Shown here: piece by piece, positions 1-14,200 of the stretch
How positions within the stretch are numbered: the stretch's first letter is position 1
How the letters are laid out: every line of letters starts with the position of its first letter
From: Lytechinus pictus
Taxonomy: Eukaryota > Echinodermata > Echinoidea > Temnopleuroida > Toxopneustidae
Direction of reading: 5' to 3'
DNA: 64,000 bases
Assembly: GCF_037042905.1 (NCBI RefSeq)
Contig: NC_087257.1
Location: forward strand, 14,606,001 to 14,670,000
The notes under the pieces: model-generated
Seen by the model: only the letters and a program-made list of their open reading frames with translations
The model's database searches: none
What the model was told of the DNA's origin: nothing
Position numbers and translations under genes: made by a program

Positions 1-212
1 ATATCGGTGAATGACCAGACATAAGAAATTATTCCAACTATCATATTTCATCCCATGCCCACTTTCCGTCCCCCTTCTGCCCCCTTAAATTTGACAAATC
101 CATGTGAAATTAAATATTCGCAACAGAATAGAGGGAAAATATGGACACATTGTAATGTCAAGTAATTGTCACGAAATGTCCGGGGTATCTTCATTATCAT
201 GATGACATGATG

Positions 213-482
213 GGCCCCGTCTTACAAAGAGTTACGATTGATCCAATCAACCACAACAATGGACGGCCAGAAACATCAACATCTAAAATGCAAGTATGTA
301 AAAAAATATTTACTAGATATGATGTATTTTCATACATTCATCATTCTCTTAAAAATTTAGTGTGATTCTCTGTTTACTAAAAAGATTGTGAAAATTTCCT
401 GTAGAAAAAAATTATGGCATGGATGGATTTCCATACAGTTGAGATTGAGTGGATCAATCGTAACTCTTTGTAAGACAGGGCC
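213..482. mobile_element. MITE-like element, family C copy 1
   Basis: Inverted termini of about 30 bases, GGCCCCGTCTTACAAAGAGT... and its complement ending CTTTGTAAGACAGGGCC. A second copy lies at 6447-6719. No coding capacity. Confidence 0.8.
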
Positions 483-1265
483 ATTGTTCAACCAATATGG
501 GCAGTGTGCAAGTGTTCCACTCTAGTCTGGTCACCCTTCTATAAAGATTTATTCATTTATATGTATATTGTATAGAAGACTTTCTGATTTAATGCTAATA
601 TGATGTAATATCCATCATCTAGAAAGGATCCTCCCCATTTGATGAACCACTAGTCTGAATTAGGGAACAGTTATAACACAAAATGGTACTCTACATAGCT
701 TTATCGTCTGTTTTCTCTTAAAACAGAAGAAATTACCGCTTTTTATTTATTTATAATAAACATATATAATACTAGCAACAATGTATGAATTGTGATTTTT
801 TTATTTTTTTACATAGGCTTTAATAGCACAGGCTAGAGTACGATATTCTAAAGTTATTGCCTTGTTGGATGAGTTTAATTCATATCTATACAGCTTTCTT
901 TTGAACCTAGTAGTTGTACAGTAATATTTACAATTCAGTGTAATGCAATCTGATCTCTGAAATGTACACTTAATGAGACATGACCTTTACCAAACCTCAT
1001 TAACTGCAGCAGATTCTTTATGTAAATTTGTTGATACACTGATACACAGGGCAATGAAACCCCCCTTTGAAAATCAAAATGCTTGAGAGATGGATGAGAG
1101 GTTTTCAGAAAATCAATGATATCAAAGACAAAAGCCATAAAGATTATTAAAAATACTTTGATTATATAATAAACTGCACTTTGTACGTCATTTTAAGTCA
1201 TAGCGAAAATAAAAAATCTGGTAAAAACAATCTGGTAAAGTAAAAGATAACTAACAGTTCCTCTT

Positions 1266-1875
1266 TAAAGGTCAAGTCCACCTCAGAAAAATGTTAATTT
1301 GAATCAATAGAGAAAAATCAGACAAGCACAATGCTGAAAATTTCATCAAAATCGGATGTAAAATAAGAAAGTTATGACATTTCAAAGTTTCGCTTATTTT
1401 TCACAAAATAAATGAATGAACAAGCCAGTTACATCCAAATGAGAGAGTCGATGATGTCACTCACTCACTATTTCTTATGCTTTTTATTGTTTGAATTGTA
1501 CAATATTTCAATTTTTACAAATTTGATGATTATGACCTCCTTGCCTGAAGCACAAAATGTTAAAATTATGGAATTCCACGTGTTCAGGGAGGAATGGAAC
1601 TTTATTTCAAATGACAATGACGAGAAAATCAAAATATTTCATATTTCATATAATAAAATACAAAAGAAATAGTGAGTGAGTGATGTCATCAGTTCCCTCA
1701 TTTGCATACCGACCGAGATGTGCATATAACTGTTTTGTGAAATGAAGCGAAACTTTAAAATGTCATAACTTTCTTATTATACATCCGATTTTTATGAAAT
1801 TTTCAGTGTTATGCTTGTTGATTTTTTTTCTTTTTATTCAAATCAAGTTTTTGTTGGGGTGGACTTGTCCTTTAA
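1266..1875. mobile_element. Foldback element, family A copy 1
   Basis: Inverted termini AAAGGTCAAGTCCACC (start) and GGGGTGGACTTGTCCTTT (end), with long internal complementary arms (AAAATCGGATGTAAAATAAG at 1352-1371 against its complement near 1782). About 610 bp, no coding capacity; MITE-like. Other copies: 23355-23954, 26341-26930, 61747-62016, and fragments at 51739-52026 and 55544-56572. Confidence 0.8.
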
Positions 1876-2070
1876 CATACCATGATTTGGAATTGTTAAA
1901 AAAAAAGTTTTCTCATTATTTGTAGTTATAACTGATGACATAAAAAAAGGTCTTATGTTGAATAATAATGATGAAAAAATAAAGAAACCTATCACTGTAT
2001 GTCCGTTTGCTACATTATGATAAACTATGATGCATTTTATACAGAAAAGTGGTTGTTTTTCATTCAACCC

Positions 2071-2234
2071 TCATACCTCGGTCATACTGTAATTGCTCTA
2101 CGGCGAGTTGAAAACAGCCGTTTTTAACATTTTTTGTACCAGCTACATATAGGTGGATTAAATGAAAATGAATAAAACGGCTGATTTTCGACTCGCCTTA
2201 CGGCCGCCGTAGAGCAAATGTGGCCGAGGTATGA
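2071..2234. mobile_element. Small foldback element, family D
   Basis: Inverted termini TCATACCTCGGTCATACTGT and GGCCGAGGTATGA, with inner arms CTCTACGGCGAGTTGAAAAC and its complement. A worn relative (CATACAGCCGCTGTAGAGCA) is at about 19890-20050. Confidence 0.75.
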
Positions 2235-3045
2235 TACATTATGCTCATAAGAAATATGTGGGTATTTAATTATTTAAACATTACTGATAACTAACAAACA
2301 CAGTTTTGATCATTAAAATCATGAAATAATATGACAATGTACACTGTATTACATTGTAATCCAATATAATTTACAAATCAGTGGGTCGCTGAAATAACAA
2401 AGTACAATTGTACTACATACATGTATGCATACTCATCCACATTTTGATTATTAAAATAAGCAGTATTTCAAAAGAAGAAACCTCAACAACGACCAAATTT
2501 GTAGTTACTGTTTGACTATTAGTGTTATCTCATTGGATAAGGGAATGGGGGAGGGTAAATGCTCACTAGATTTGGAAGTTAAAAAGACAACTGCGGATGG
2601 GGGGTTGCAGTATTCTATCACCTATAATACACTAGCAGGGAAAGAATAGGGGGTCTAAACTGAAATAGTTATAAATAACATAAAATCAGGTGCATTCGCG
2701 CAATGGAAGACCATCTACTGCCCTCTACAGCTCAAGCAAGGACAGATGAGAACACAATATGCTCCTTAAACAATTGGGTGAAAGAGAAAAAGAGACAGAC
2801 AGACAGGCAGGCAGAGAGAGGGGGGGGGGGATACAGAAGGACAACAAAAATACATCAGAGTGAATAAATATGCAAAGCTGTTGTCTTTTGTCCAGATAAT
2901 GGACATGATTGGAAATTTGCAATTTGAATTTGTTCCCTTTCAACAATCTTGCACAAGCCAATGAAATAAGGTTAAGCGATCGGTAATTCACCTTGTAAAC
3001 TAGTGGAATATGTTCTAGCACAGTGCCTTATCGTATTTCGTGACC

Positions 3046-3260
3046 TGGGGGTGTTTCACAAAGATTAAGTATGACTAAGCGTCGCACTTAAATGCCAGCG
3101 CGTGTATGATATGCAACGCGCAATCTTATTTATTTCAATGCAGTAGTGCGCGTCCTCTTGGCATGATCTGACCAATGCAGTCATGCCTTTTATAATGAAC
3201 TCAACTTAGCATTTAGGTGCGACACTAAGTCATAATTAAATATTTGTGAAACTCCCCCCT
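3046..3260. mobile_element. Small foldback element, family E
   Basis: GGGGGTGTTTCACAAAG at the left and TTTGTGAAACTCCCCCC at the right, with inner arms TAAGTATGACTAAG / CTAAGTCATAATTA. The GTTTCATAAAG-type terminus is shared with the elements at 44930-45158 and 60777-60946. Confidence 0.7.
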
Positions 3261-4675
3261 CGTCCTTAAAACTCAGAGAGGATGAAAGCTATAATACCCT
3301 GGTTTTGCACTATCAAGCGTTCCTGTTATCGTTAGGTGTCTTTACAAGAATACTCCAAAACAATGGTAATGATGTCTCAACACCTATTATGAAATTGATC
3401 CCAGGACCAACTTGATCATAGGTTCGATGCTAAGGCGAGGTGAAACATTGACCTCACACCAATACAAAAGATGTCAACAGTGAATTTGAAATCACATTTA
3501 GACATACAGTACGAGCAATACTTTTAATATCAACCTTAATAACACTGCTTTAACACCCTATCATTTTAAGCACCTTATTGTGAGCCTAAGCTCAATGTCC
3601 TGTCTGTACATGTATGAATTTATATCAAACTGAACTTAAGTCATGTAAAGAAGAGATGCTACTTGAAACTGGGAAGTTCACGTTTTACTTCTTCACAGCA
3701 AATGGTGCGGATTTCCTTTCCAGAACGGGTTCTCAAAATAACTTCAAAATTTGTCACTATAAATTTTGGTCATGTTTCTTTGGCACGAAGAACCTCTATG
3801 ATTCATGTACATGTATGCACCCATAATATTTAGAATAACTTATTGATGTTGGTTTTATCTCCTAACTTTACTGTTCTATTGTAGTGGCCCTAATAAATGC
3901 CTTGTATACAAGTATAGTGGCAGATCAAGGGAGGGGGGGGGGGGCGCAGGGTATGTGCACCCCTTCTATATTTTGAAAATCACCTGTTGAACATACTATT
4001 GTAACATAGTTAAATCCAAGAAATTATCATCTGCACCCCGTCCTCTTTCTGCTCTTTGCGCCCCCTATTTTTCAAAGGCCTGGGTCTACCACTAAGTAAC
4101 TCTGAATATTCCTGGAGCTTTGGCGCATATATACATGTACTTATTCTTTGTCAATGTCATTGTGCACATCGAGCACTTACTACATATCAAATAATCTTTT
4201 GATGTAGTTGAGTAATAGTTGACTTTCATATTTTCAATGTGATGTTTCACTTGGATTAATTGAGGATAAAAAAATGAGGTGAAAAAGCAGAATATCTTTA
4301 CATATTAGCTTTAACCCATAGAAGTACACAAAATCACTTTAAGTCTAGATTAATCTTTTTTTATCCTCAAATTGGCAATAACATTTTTTTAATGCTTTAT
4401 ACTAGGTTTTTAAAAATAATATTACGAGCCAAAACGATGCAAGTTTCAAAGAAAAAGTTGCTGATTTTTATTCTTAAATAGGGATTTTAGACGTTTTTAT
4501 TGAATTACCACTCAAGAATAATAATGATGAGCTGAGATTAAAGAACTTCTAAAGTAACTCTGCAATCCATGGCACAACATACTGCACCTGAAAATTTACT
4601 AAATATACAGTATCATAACTTTTATTCCATGTGCATTTTTCTTGCGAACGGAATGACCGAATGACCTAAGCACTA

Positions 4676-4963
4676 TGGCCTGTATTTGGAAGTCCAGTAA
4701 AACTTAGGTCATTGTCTAACTCTGTTCTAATATTATCGGAAGCCAAATTTTTCATGTTGAATCTGTTCCTTCCCCATGCTTTTATAATGGTGAAGAAAAC
4801 TTATTCAGTTATTATTCCTAGACAGTACAAATGTTTTGAGTGTCAAATGACAAGACAACATGAGTATGTACTGTAAAGAAAATGTGTCATAATTGGTTAT
4901 CCAAAGTTAAAACACAACTTTAGACCAGAGAGTGAATTAACCTGACTTAAAGAATACAGGCCT
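4676..4963. mobile_element. Foldback element, family F copy 1
   Basis: Termini GGCCTGTATTTGGAAGTCCA and CTTAAAGAATACAGGCC. Further copies at 12296-12612 and 22519-22824 share the GGTCTAACTCTGT segment and a Tyr-like central AT-rich region. No coding capacity. Confidence 0.75.
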
Positions 4964-4976
4964 TTACCTCTACGAG

Positions 4977-4982
4977 TTTATT
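4977..4982 (-). terminator. Candidate poly(A) signal for LRRFIP
   Basis: AATAAA on the minus strand about 130 bases after the stop codon, just before a foldback element at 4676-4963 begins. Several other AATAAA hexamers lie further 3' (around 4490 and 4460), so the real cleavage site is uncertain. Confidence 0.3.
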
Positions 4983-5112
4983 CAATCCAAGTTGTCTTCA
5001 ACAGCAATTTCCTGATATAAAAGTCAGGCCAGTCATTACTTTGAAAATTAAAATACAAATGACGTACTCTGTAGGTTAAATAGAAGCTTAAAATCTACAT
5101 AACTGCCAGCTA

Positions 5113-5211
5113 TCAGTGTTCCGGTTTTCGTTTAATGAATTTGTCTAGTCGTTTCTGTAAATGCGTATTCGATGTCTCCACTTCTTCTACTTTCTCCCGT
5201 AATATCCGGAG
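5113..5211 (-). CDS. LRRFIP2: LRRFIP last coding exon
   Basis: 33 codons including TGA at 5115-5113, acceptor ATTTTTCAG. The peptide runs [20 protein letters not shown] then [12 protein letters not shown] and stops. It matches the C terminus [25 protein letters not shown] of LRRFIP2. The last ten residues are basic and diverge from vertebrate proteins. Confidence 0.95.
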   Translation of the reverse strand, partial: LRILREKVEEVETSNTHLQKRLDKFIKRKPEH

Positions 5212-8200
5212 CTGAAAAATAAGAAGAAAACAAATGAAAATGATTTAGTTTAAGTGAAAAATATGTGGTCACTGTGCGCTGATACCATTTCAAAATACAG
5301 TTGTACTCAAAAGTTGGTGAACCCCACCAAAAAATGCACTTCTTCACGCTTTGATGAAGACAACAACACTACAATGTTCGGCGAGCCCAGAGGAACAAAC
5401 TTTATTAAATGTAATATTTTATCACCTGACTTCACAATTAAATATCTAAAATATGGCAAAATATGAACACTTTGTATGTTCATTTTCTGGTGGAGTTCAC
5501 TAACTTTTGAGTACCACTGTATATGTACTATACCAAACCCCACCAAAATAAGTCCACAGTCAAGGATTTAAATGTTGAAGAAAAAGTATTATCTCTACTT
5601 TCTTTTACATAGCATAATACAGTATTACATGTATACATAAAAGCCCAAATTCACAACATTAACCAGGGCGCGCCTAATTAGTGCATCAACCTTAATGGTA
5701 CATGTAATTTAATGACTCCTATGTGTAGGTTATTGATTTCTAATCCCTTTTTTTGTCACAGTCACATAATAGTATAGGAGAGTAAAAGGATTTTCATTGA
5801 CTGGTCCATTCCTTATTCAGGACAAGCAAAGTAGTGAACATTCTTCTTTATGGATGTAAAACGGGTTACGATCATCAAATGGTAGCAATACATCATTTCC
5901 TCTTTCAGAAGAGATATCTGTATAAAACTAAAAATACATTTTTGTGGCTTTTGTGGTGCCTGTTCAAAAATCTTGATACACTCATACAATGGTGTAGTAA
6001 CTAACATAGTCAAATGGAAACAGAATAAGGAAGAAGAAATCAACTCAACCAATGCACTTTTAAAGTCTAGTTTACATATCCACAAGGAAATTATCATTCC
6101 CATCCAAATCATTTATTTCCCAAAGATAAAAAATAATATTTTAGAAGATATACTGGAGAAGCAGCCGGCACATGCAAAGTTTTCTGTACTTCCAATTAGC
6201 CAACGGTAGCATACATGTACACATATCTATAACAGGCAAGACAGTAATCTGCAGTTACCTCTCGCTACACAAGTTAGGTAATTTGCTTCAACGATTATTT
6301 GATTTTACAAGAATTTCAACTGCAACTACATGACATGTAACTTTGCCCAAGTTGAATCTTGTTTTGGGACAACAGAAATCTGTTTGACATAGGAGATATT
6401 GGACTTACATGTAGAAGAGGGATAAAAAACAAGTGTTGCATAATCTGGGCCCTGTCTTACAAAGAGTTACGATTGATCCGATCAACCACAACTATGGAAA
6501 GCCAGCAATGTCAACATCTAAAATGTATATGTTTGTTCAAAATATTTTCTAGATATGATGTATATGCGTACATTCATCATTCTCTTGGAAATTCAGTGTG
6601 ATTCTCTTTGTTTCCTAAGGAAATTGTGAAATTTCCTGTAGAAAAAACTTATGGTATGGATGGATTTCCACACAGTTGACATTGATTGGATCTATCGTAT
6701 CTCTTTGTAAGAAGGGGCACAAGTGTACAAATTATTTCCACTTGGGCAATATTAAACCTATGAAAGGTCAATTAATGCAGGTTTATCTGTATTGAATATT
6801 ACTTGTTAATGAATATAATACATTTGAATGGAATTTTAATTAAATTTCTATAGACTGTTAAAATCCGTTTATCAATTTAAATATGCTTGATAAACAATGT
6901 TTTTCCAGTCAATTTTGCACAAATGTCACCTGTGTTTGAAACTGAATAAATGCAGTCCTTCCTATTAAGCGTCAACCCTGCCACTATTGAACATTATAAT
7001 TTATATATCAATTGTTGTATCACAACAAAAGAGAGTTCGCTAATTATTACAGGTACATTTTCATATGTATCCTAGTCTGTTTCACTGAAACAAAAGCAAG
7101 AGTTCTACACCTCATCCCAAAATATTAAAGCATATTAAGAAAGGAACAAAAAGATAGGGGGAAATAACCAAATAAAAATAAGCCCTTCACCATACCAAAG
7201 TAATACCCATATGAGTAACTGTGTACTAAATCAAATTAGCTTATGTTACCTCAAGAGCAATGGTGGTTAGAAAACTTTGCATGTGTCAGAATCGCCTTCC
7301 TTTGGCTTTTCCTCCACTTTCTCCTCCTTTTTTAAAACCACAATGTTTTTAAAAATTCAAACAAATAAAATGAAAATGGAATGAACAAAGTGAGTTAGTC
7401 CACTACAAGTCCCAGATTTTCCCATTTTTTCAAACAGAAAATGTAATGAAATATGAGATAATTCTGATAATCTATTTGATATGATGACAAACATTTACAT
7501 TTCTTCTGATGAAAAAAGTTGCCAAATACATGTATATTAAAAACCTTGGCATAAAAACCAAGGCTTTTATGAAAAAGTTAATTACAAACTACTGCAAGTA
7601 GTCATTACATTTGATCATCTCACAAATCTGGCCAATTATTACTGCACATGCTATAATTGATCAATTTTATTGGGGGGGGGCACCAAGGACCCTGCCCCCT
7701 CCCATTTCTCGTACATGTAGGTTTAACTGAATAAAGGGCACAAAACAGTCTTATTCTAATGTTTTACAACATTGGTTACTCCTAGAGAAAGGCTTACTAT
7801 GCAAAAAAAAAAAAAAACAAGGCATCAGTCATTTTCAGACATATTCAAATCGAAAATAACAGATATACATGTAAGCATGTTTTTTTTCTTGGGCATTAAT
7901 GAAAAACAAAATTAGAAAAACTCTTCAACCTGAATTAAGGAATAATAAAAGTGAGGAAAACATCCAAAAAATAATGACAATTAAGATAAATAAAAAGAAC
8001 TTGTCTACAAGGAGATACATTTCGAAGGTCACATTATATAAAGATATCCAAATACAGTTGAACCTACCTACCGAGACAACCAAAGGGAGCAAAGACAACT
8101 TTAGGGACAGGGTCCAATAGTATAGTACATGTACAAGTTTCAATGAGGAAACCACTCAATGGAGATCAAACTAGTGTTTTTTACAGACAGGTGACCCTTC

Positions 8201-11200
8201 TATACAGGTGGTCACTAAAGTGAGTTTGACTGTAGTATGGTAAATGTATAAAGAACGAAGGGTGTTGCTGATAATGGGAAATCTTGCGAGACATAGCAAT
8301 AAGGGTGATCAATTACCTCTCTTGACATTTTCCTCTTTTCTAGTTTGAGTTCCTCTTCATTCTTTTCTGCTACTTCTGAAGCTGTTTTATACCTTCTGAC
8401 CTGACCCTCTAGTCTCACAACCTAGGGTGAAACAAAGAGCAAGAGAATAATTACAACGTGGTTGTCAGAAAAATAGCGATGACGATGATGGGGGCAATGA
8501 TGATGACCATAGCAATAGTAATGATGCCGACAATATTTAATACGTTTTGGTGATGGTGATGTTGATGACACAAAGACCGCAACAATGATGATGGTGGTAG
8601 TGATGATGATGATGATTGTGATGATGGTGATGATGACGATAATGATGATGATGGTGATGATGATGATGATGGTGATCATGATCATCATCATCATCATCAT
8701 CATTATTATTATTATTATTACTAATATTATTATTATCATCATCATCATCATCACCATGGTGATCATGATGATCATGAGGTGAAAATAAAAGATGGTGTTA
8801 ATGGAAATGGTGATGATGCTGCTGCTGCTCCTGATGATGATGATGAGATGGAGACGAAGATGGTGGACCTGTTTTATCATATCAGACTTCAAGTTTTGTG
8901 GGTTTGCACCACCTTCAATTCAGATCTTGATTGAAAATTTGTTCCCGTAATACAGAAATAAAAGTATACAAAAAATGTACTCACCTGTCCACCTAGATTT
9001 GTGATATCCTGTTCTGCCTTTTGTAACTTGAACTTGTATTCACCAACTTGTTTCGTTGCTTCTCCTAGAAGAAACAGAGAATTACATTAATAATTTTAGA
9101 CATTTCAAAAGGTGACATTGCCTACAAAATTTAAAGACCCATATGTCATCAGTTAACATCATCATAATCATCATAAACCTAATCATCATCATCGTATTAT
9201 CATCACAATTACTCCCTTTATAATTATTGCCATCAATCATCTTCTTCATTCTCATAATCATCTTCTTTTTCTCCATCATCACAATAACATCATCACCATT
9301 ATCATAAACCAACACATCAAATTAATCACCATCATCATCATCATAATCCTCATCTCCACCACCACCATCATCACAATCATACTCAAATTCATCAAATCAA
9401 CAATTATTCATTATCATGAAAAAATATTTCATCTTTCTTTAATCTGCAATACACTACAGCAGAGAAGGATAATGCAAAAAAGAAAAAAAGTATGAGCTTA
9501 CTTTGTAAATCATGTGCATCTAAATCTGGTCCATTTATTGTGATGGGATTCGCTCTTCTTCTTTCTGCGTTCTCTGCCCTTTCTTTTGATTCCTCTAACT
9601 CAATCTTCAGTTTTCTGATCTGTAAGCCAAAGAAAAACAATTTCATCATAAAGTTTCTTCAGGAAAGTATCACGTACATCATAATGAAACTTTAAAATTT
9701 GGAGATACCAGGAGATACCAGAAAGTCCATAAGTGGTGCTTTGATTACTTATTTTGAATTTGGGTTAGAAATTGTTCCAGAGGGTGTAGGCAATTACAGA
9801 ATAGGCACGAGTACCAAATTGGGTCTTTGTACAAGCACTGTGACGTAAATTATAAGGAGGAACGGATAGATCTGGCAGTTTCAAATGTTGATGATCTCCT
9901 GCTGGCGCATCTCTGACAACTCAATTAATGCGCATTTCTATACCCTCTGAGGGAGGGCGCTGCTATGAGATTGTGATGTCATATGCATAAGCTCTACAAC
10001 TGGAACATGTTCTTAGGTGCTATCAAAGTTAGCTTCAGAGGATATTTCATTTATCACAAGAAAGGGTCATCAGTCGTTTGGTAAGTCATTACTAAATCAT
10101 AAACATCTATATGAAATCCCCCCCAGTCACTTGTAAGGTAAATTGCCAATCTTGGCAATTGCAAATTTCGTCCACTGCCAACTCGTCCACTCACCACATT
10201 GTATAGTCTAATGCCATTCCGTCCATCAACATTTGGTCCAATAACCATTTGGTCCAATCATCACTTTGTCTAATCACCATTTCGTCTATTACCATTTCGT
10301 TTAATAACCAGTTGGTCTAATACCCATTTTCTTTTCAGTCATTTTGCACAGTTAACACTTTAGTTTAAAGATAAATGCCAGTTGTGGTAACGATCTAAAA
10401 ATGACTTTTTACAGAATCCAATATAATGACCACCCAAGTGTCTGTTTGTATGAATAAAAAAATATGTGCCAAAGGATTCTGGAAGAAATTGTGTAATTGC
10501 TGAGAAATAAGCAAAATAAGCCTGGATTCTGGCACTTCTGTCGTGTCTTTATTCTAGCAATAATAATATACACTGTCCCACGTGTGCGTATCTGTGTTGG
10601 CGATCTTCAGTGTGATCGTTTTTCAGCTTAGATTTTATGATTTCACAAAGTTCAGTTTATATAACTGTACCAGATCTACATGTAGATCCACAATGATATA
10701 GTGATACTTAATCGTGGTTTTACAGACTTTCTCACGATATCAGTGTTTTACTGCAAATACTTTCATTTAGCTTTAATAAGACCAAACGGAATGGCATTAG
10801 ACTAAATGAAAGTAGACCATGTGGTGAATAGACAAACTGATGATAGAACAAATGGAAGTAGACCAGTTGGCAATTGGACGAATTGGCATTAGACAAATTG
10901 GAAATAAACCACTTGTAATAGGGCAAATGCTCCACCCTGTAGGTAGATTTCAGCCTTGCATTAGAATAGCGACAAAGCACTTTGATTGAAATATAATCCT
11001 TTGTCCGAACCTGCTCAAGGAGTTCTTTTCTCTCCTCAACAAATCTCTTTAGCCTGACATCGAGGGGGCCGTCACCGACGACTTCTAAGAGTTCTGCTGC
11101 CTCAGGCGATACCACTACGATGGTTCCGACCGTTGGCTGTACAGGTTTGGAAGAGTCCCCGTCTGCTTGCTCTCCTCCGACGAGTAATAAACCATGTTCC

Positions 11201-14200
11201 TGTCGGAGAGGTAAAGAAACCAACATAAAAAAATTAACAGAGAAGAAGCAGGAACGGTAATAATAATCTGGGTATCAATCAAATAAGGTTGCGCTCCAGG
11301 TTCTTATCACTGCAAGAGGAAGGGGTCCTGGATATAAGTTTCCAAATGCATGTCCTTTGAATAGGTCCCACTTTCTTTCACTTAAAAGGATACACCAGGC
11401 TGAAGATATTTATATCTAAATAGATAAGAGTAAAATTCAGAGCAAAATGCTGAAAATTTCATCAAAATCGGATAACAAACAACAAAGTTGTTGAATTTTA
11501 TTCCGGTGACACAGTTCTTGGCATGTCTTCTAGAATATTCATTGGGTGGGCTCATGATGTCACATCCCCACTTTCCTTTTTCTCATGTTATACATGTAAC
11601 ATGATATCATAATTGTTTCATTTTTTCATACATGTGTAAATGATGTGTCTCCATTATGATGATAAGTTGCAGCAAGAAATAACTAATGCACACTTAATCA
11701 GCACACTTAATGAATATTCATGAGGACATGCCTAGAACTGTTGCAATTGAATAATGCAAATGTTTAAAATTCAATATTTGTTATTTGTTATTCCATATTG
11801 ATCAAATTTTCAGCATTTTGCTCTGTGAATTTTACTCTCTTTATTGAGGGCAAAAAGAAGCTGCTGAAAACTGCTTATCTAATAAAAGAGAGCCAATGGA
11901 GTAAATTAGAAAGTCAAAAGGGGCCTAAGCTTTCGATCCTAGCAGAATCTTCGTCGGAGGCAAAATGACAAACATATATTTATATCTCTTTATTGAGATA
12001 TAAATATCTTTAGCCCAGAGCATCCCTTTAAGGCATACTGCATACAACTCAAAGACAATGGATTGGCAATAAACCCGCCGTGCATACAGTCATGTGCAAC
12101 ATAACAAGCATCTTCATGGAACCGCATCCTGGCTTATCATAATGAAGAGTACACTTACCGAAATGAGTTGATCACGTTGTTCTACCATTTCCCTCAGAAT
12201 GTCTACTTCTCTCTTTAGTCCGACATTCTCACGCTTCTTTGATTCTAAGTCCTGGAAGAAAAACGAAGTATTTGTTGGTGAGATATCAACACAATGGCCC
12301 GTATTCTGAAGTCAGGTTTAACTTAGACCATGGTCTAACTCTGTGTTAAAATTATGGGGAGCCAAAAATTCAAAAAATCTGTTTACATTGTATATCTCTA
12401 TGTTTACTATTTTGTTTCCTGTTGCTTTCATAATGAACAAAAAATACTTCAGTTATCATTCTCAGACAAATATGAACAATTTGGGTGTCGAATGAGTTAA
12501 TGAATTGGATGTGAACTGTTTAATAGGGATTTGTGCCCCAATTGGCTCTCCATAGTTAAACCACAACTTCACACCAGGGTTTAATTTAAACCCGAGTTCA
12601 AAATACGGGCCAATAAAAATATCAACCACACAAAATTAGTAAATAAAAAATGTATGAATAATGTTAAATTTTCAAAATCACAAATTATTCCTTGAATCAG
12701 TCAGATACGAGTATGTTAGCATCAAAATCTTTAATAACTTTGACAATAATAATTTTTACGATAATATCCAGCATCATTACCGGTAATCAATTATTGTAGA
12801 CATTGTTTACACTATATCATATGGTATAAAACCTTCACTCTGTGATCTGAACCACCATGTAAACCTTCAAAGATCTATTAATTGAGGTTGCTACATTTAT
12901 ACTAATTTTTTTATTGACTATCATCAAAATACATATCAATGAATGATGAAATCTAGTGTCAGTTTGCAAGTATTAAAAAAAAAATGAAAAAATTAAGTCT
13001 ATGATTTTTTTTCTTTTACACTATTAACCCTATCTAAACTTGGCTATTTCGGACCAGAATATACGGGGGGTCAATTTGAACCCCCCCCTCAGATCTTGGC
13101 CGCTGATTGCACAATCGCAGCGAAAATTTGCACTCGCGTAGAGCCAGATGTAAACTACAGGACTGTGTGGTCAAATTTTCAAAAAATTTGTTGTTTATAT
13201 TTTTTCATTAATTAATTATGCAAATAAGCGTATGAAATTTCCCCTAAATTTGATTTTTTGTTTTTTTTATGTTTTTGCCTTTAACTCAATTTATATAGCT
13301 AGTAGAATGCTAATTTTTGGTGGGAGTATTAATTATTACATTTCTAACAAATATCTACAAAAAAAATTCCAAAATATAATTAATTTCTTATGTATTTTAT
13401 TGTTTTTAAATTCTTATGAATTTCCTTGTTTTTTCAAACCTTTGTTTTTTATTGTTTTTTCCGATGAACTTTGTCAGGGACCCTTTTGCGATCATAAATA
13501 GCATAAAATAAATCCATTTGAACCAACAAAAGTAAAAATAATCATACATTTATGATTTTTGATTGAAAAACACAATTTGCATTGACTTTGTACATGGAAT
13601 CACGTTTTTGAGCAATTTCGGGTCTGACATGCACTTAAAAAATGTTGCGTAATTTCAGAACCGCTTACCCGGGGGTCGCAAATTTGGTCTCAAATGATGC
13701 GCAAGACTTGAAAGTAAAAAGTCAGCGAGCGGCGCGGTCAAAAAATTCATGCGGCGGCGTAGTGACAAAATTTGTCGAGGGAGGGTCAAATTGACCCCCC
13801 CCCCCCAGTTTATTAAGGGTTAAAGGTGGGTCAGGTTACAGCAAAAAAGAAAAAAAGATTGTTTTGCCTTACTCTATGTTTATCCCTGGCTTCTCTGCTA
13901 AGCTCCATCATATGTTCCTCTTGATCGGCCAGGACATCCTTGAGGCAGTCAACTTCGTAGACCAGTGTGGACTTCTCATTGTCCAGCTGAGCATTGGTCA
14001 TCATCGACTTCTTGTACTTCTCTTCGAGGTCAGCCACCGCATCCTGTATGAAACAATGGTGCCAAGGTTCGAGGTCGTTACAAGCGTGTCAAGGTTAAGG
14101 ATCATTCAAAGCGAATAACATGGGGCGCGTGGGGAATACTAGCTGATAACATTAGTGGTGTCGATGGTGGTGGTAGTTGTACCGAAGACTATGATGATGA

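Larger units (their letters stand above)
1..4675. other. LRRFIP 3' flank, no gene seen
   Basis: Apart from the elements at 213-482, 1266-1875, 2071-2234 and 3046-3260 and a purine/G tract near 2800-2830, this AT-rich stretch shows no reading frame with splice sites or recognisable protein. The distal 3' UTR of LRRFIP may extend into it. Confidence 0.5.

Noticed and set aside
8422-8892. 156-codon minus-strand frame and 65-codon plus frame rich in Met/Ile/His
   Set aside because: They translate the (ATG/ATC)n simple repeat; composition is that of the triplets, without splice or start context.
10054-10257. 67-codon minus frame
   Set aside because: Falls in the short-period TTTGGTCCAAT array.
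13232-13501. 89-codon Phe/Leu/Ile-rich plus frame
   Set aside because: Inside the AT-rich core of a MITE-like element (13024-13820); composition driven by T runs.
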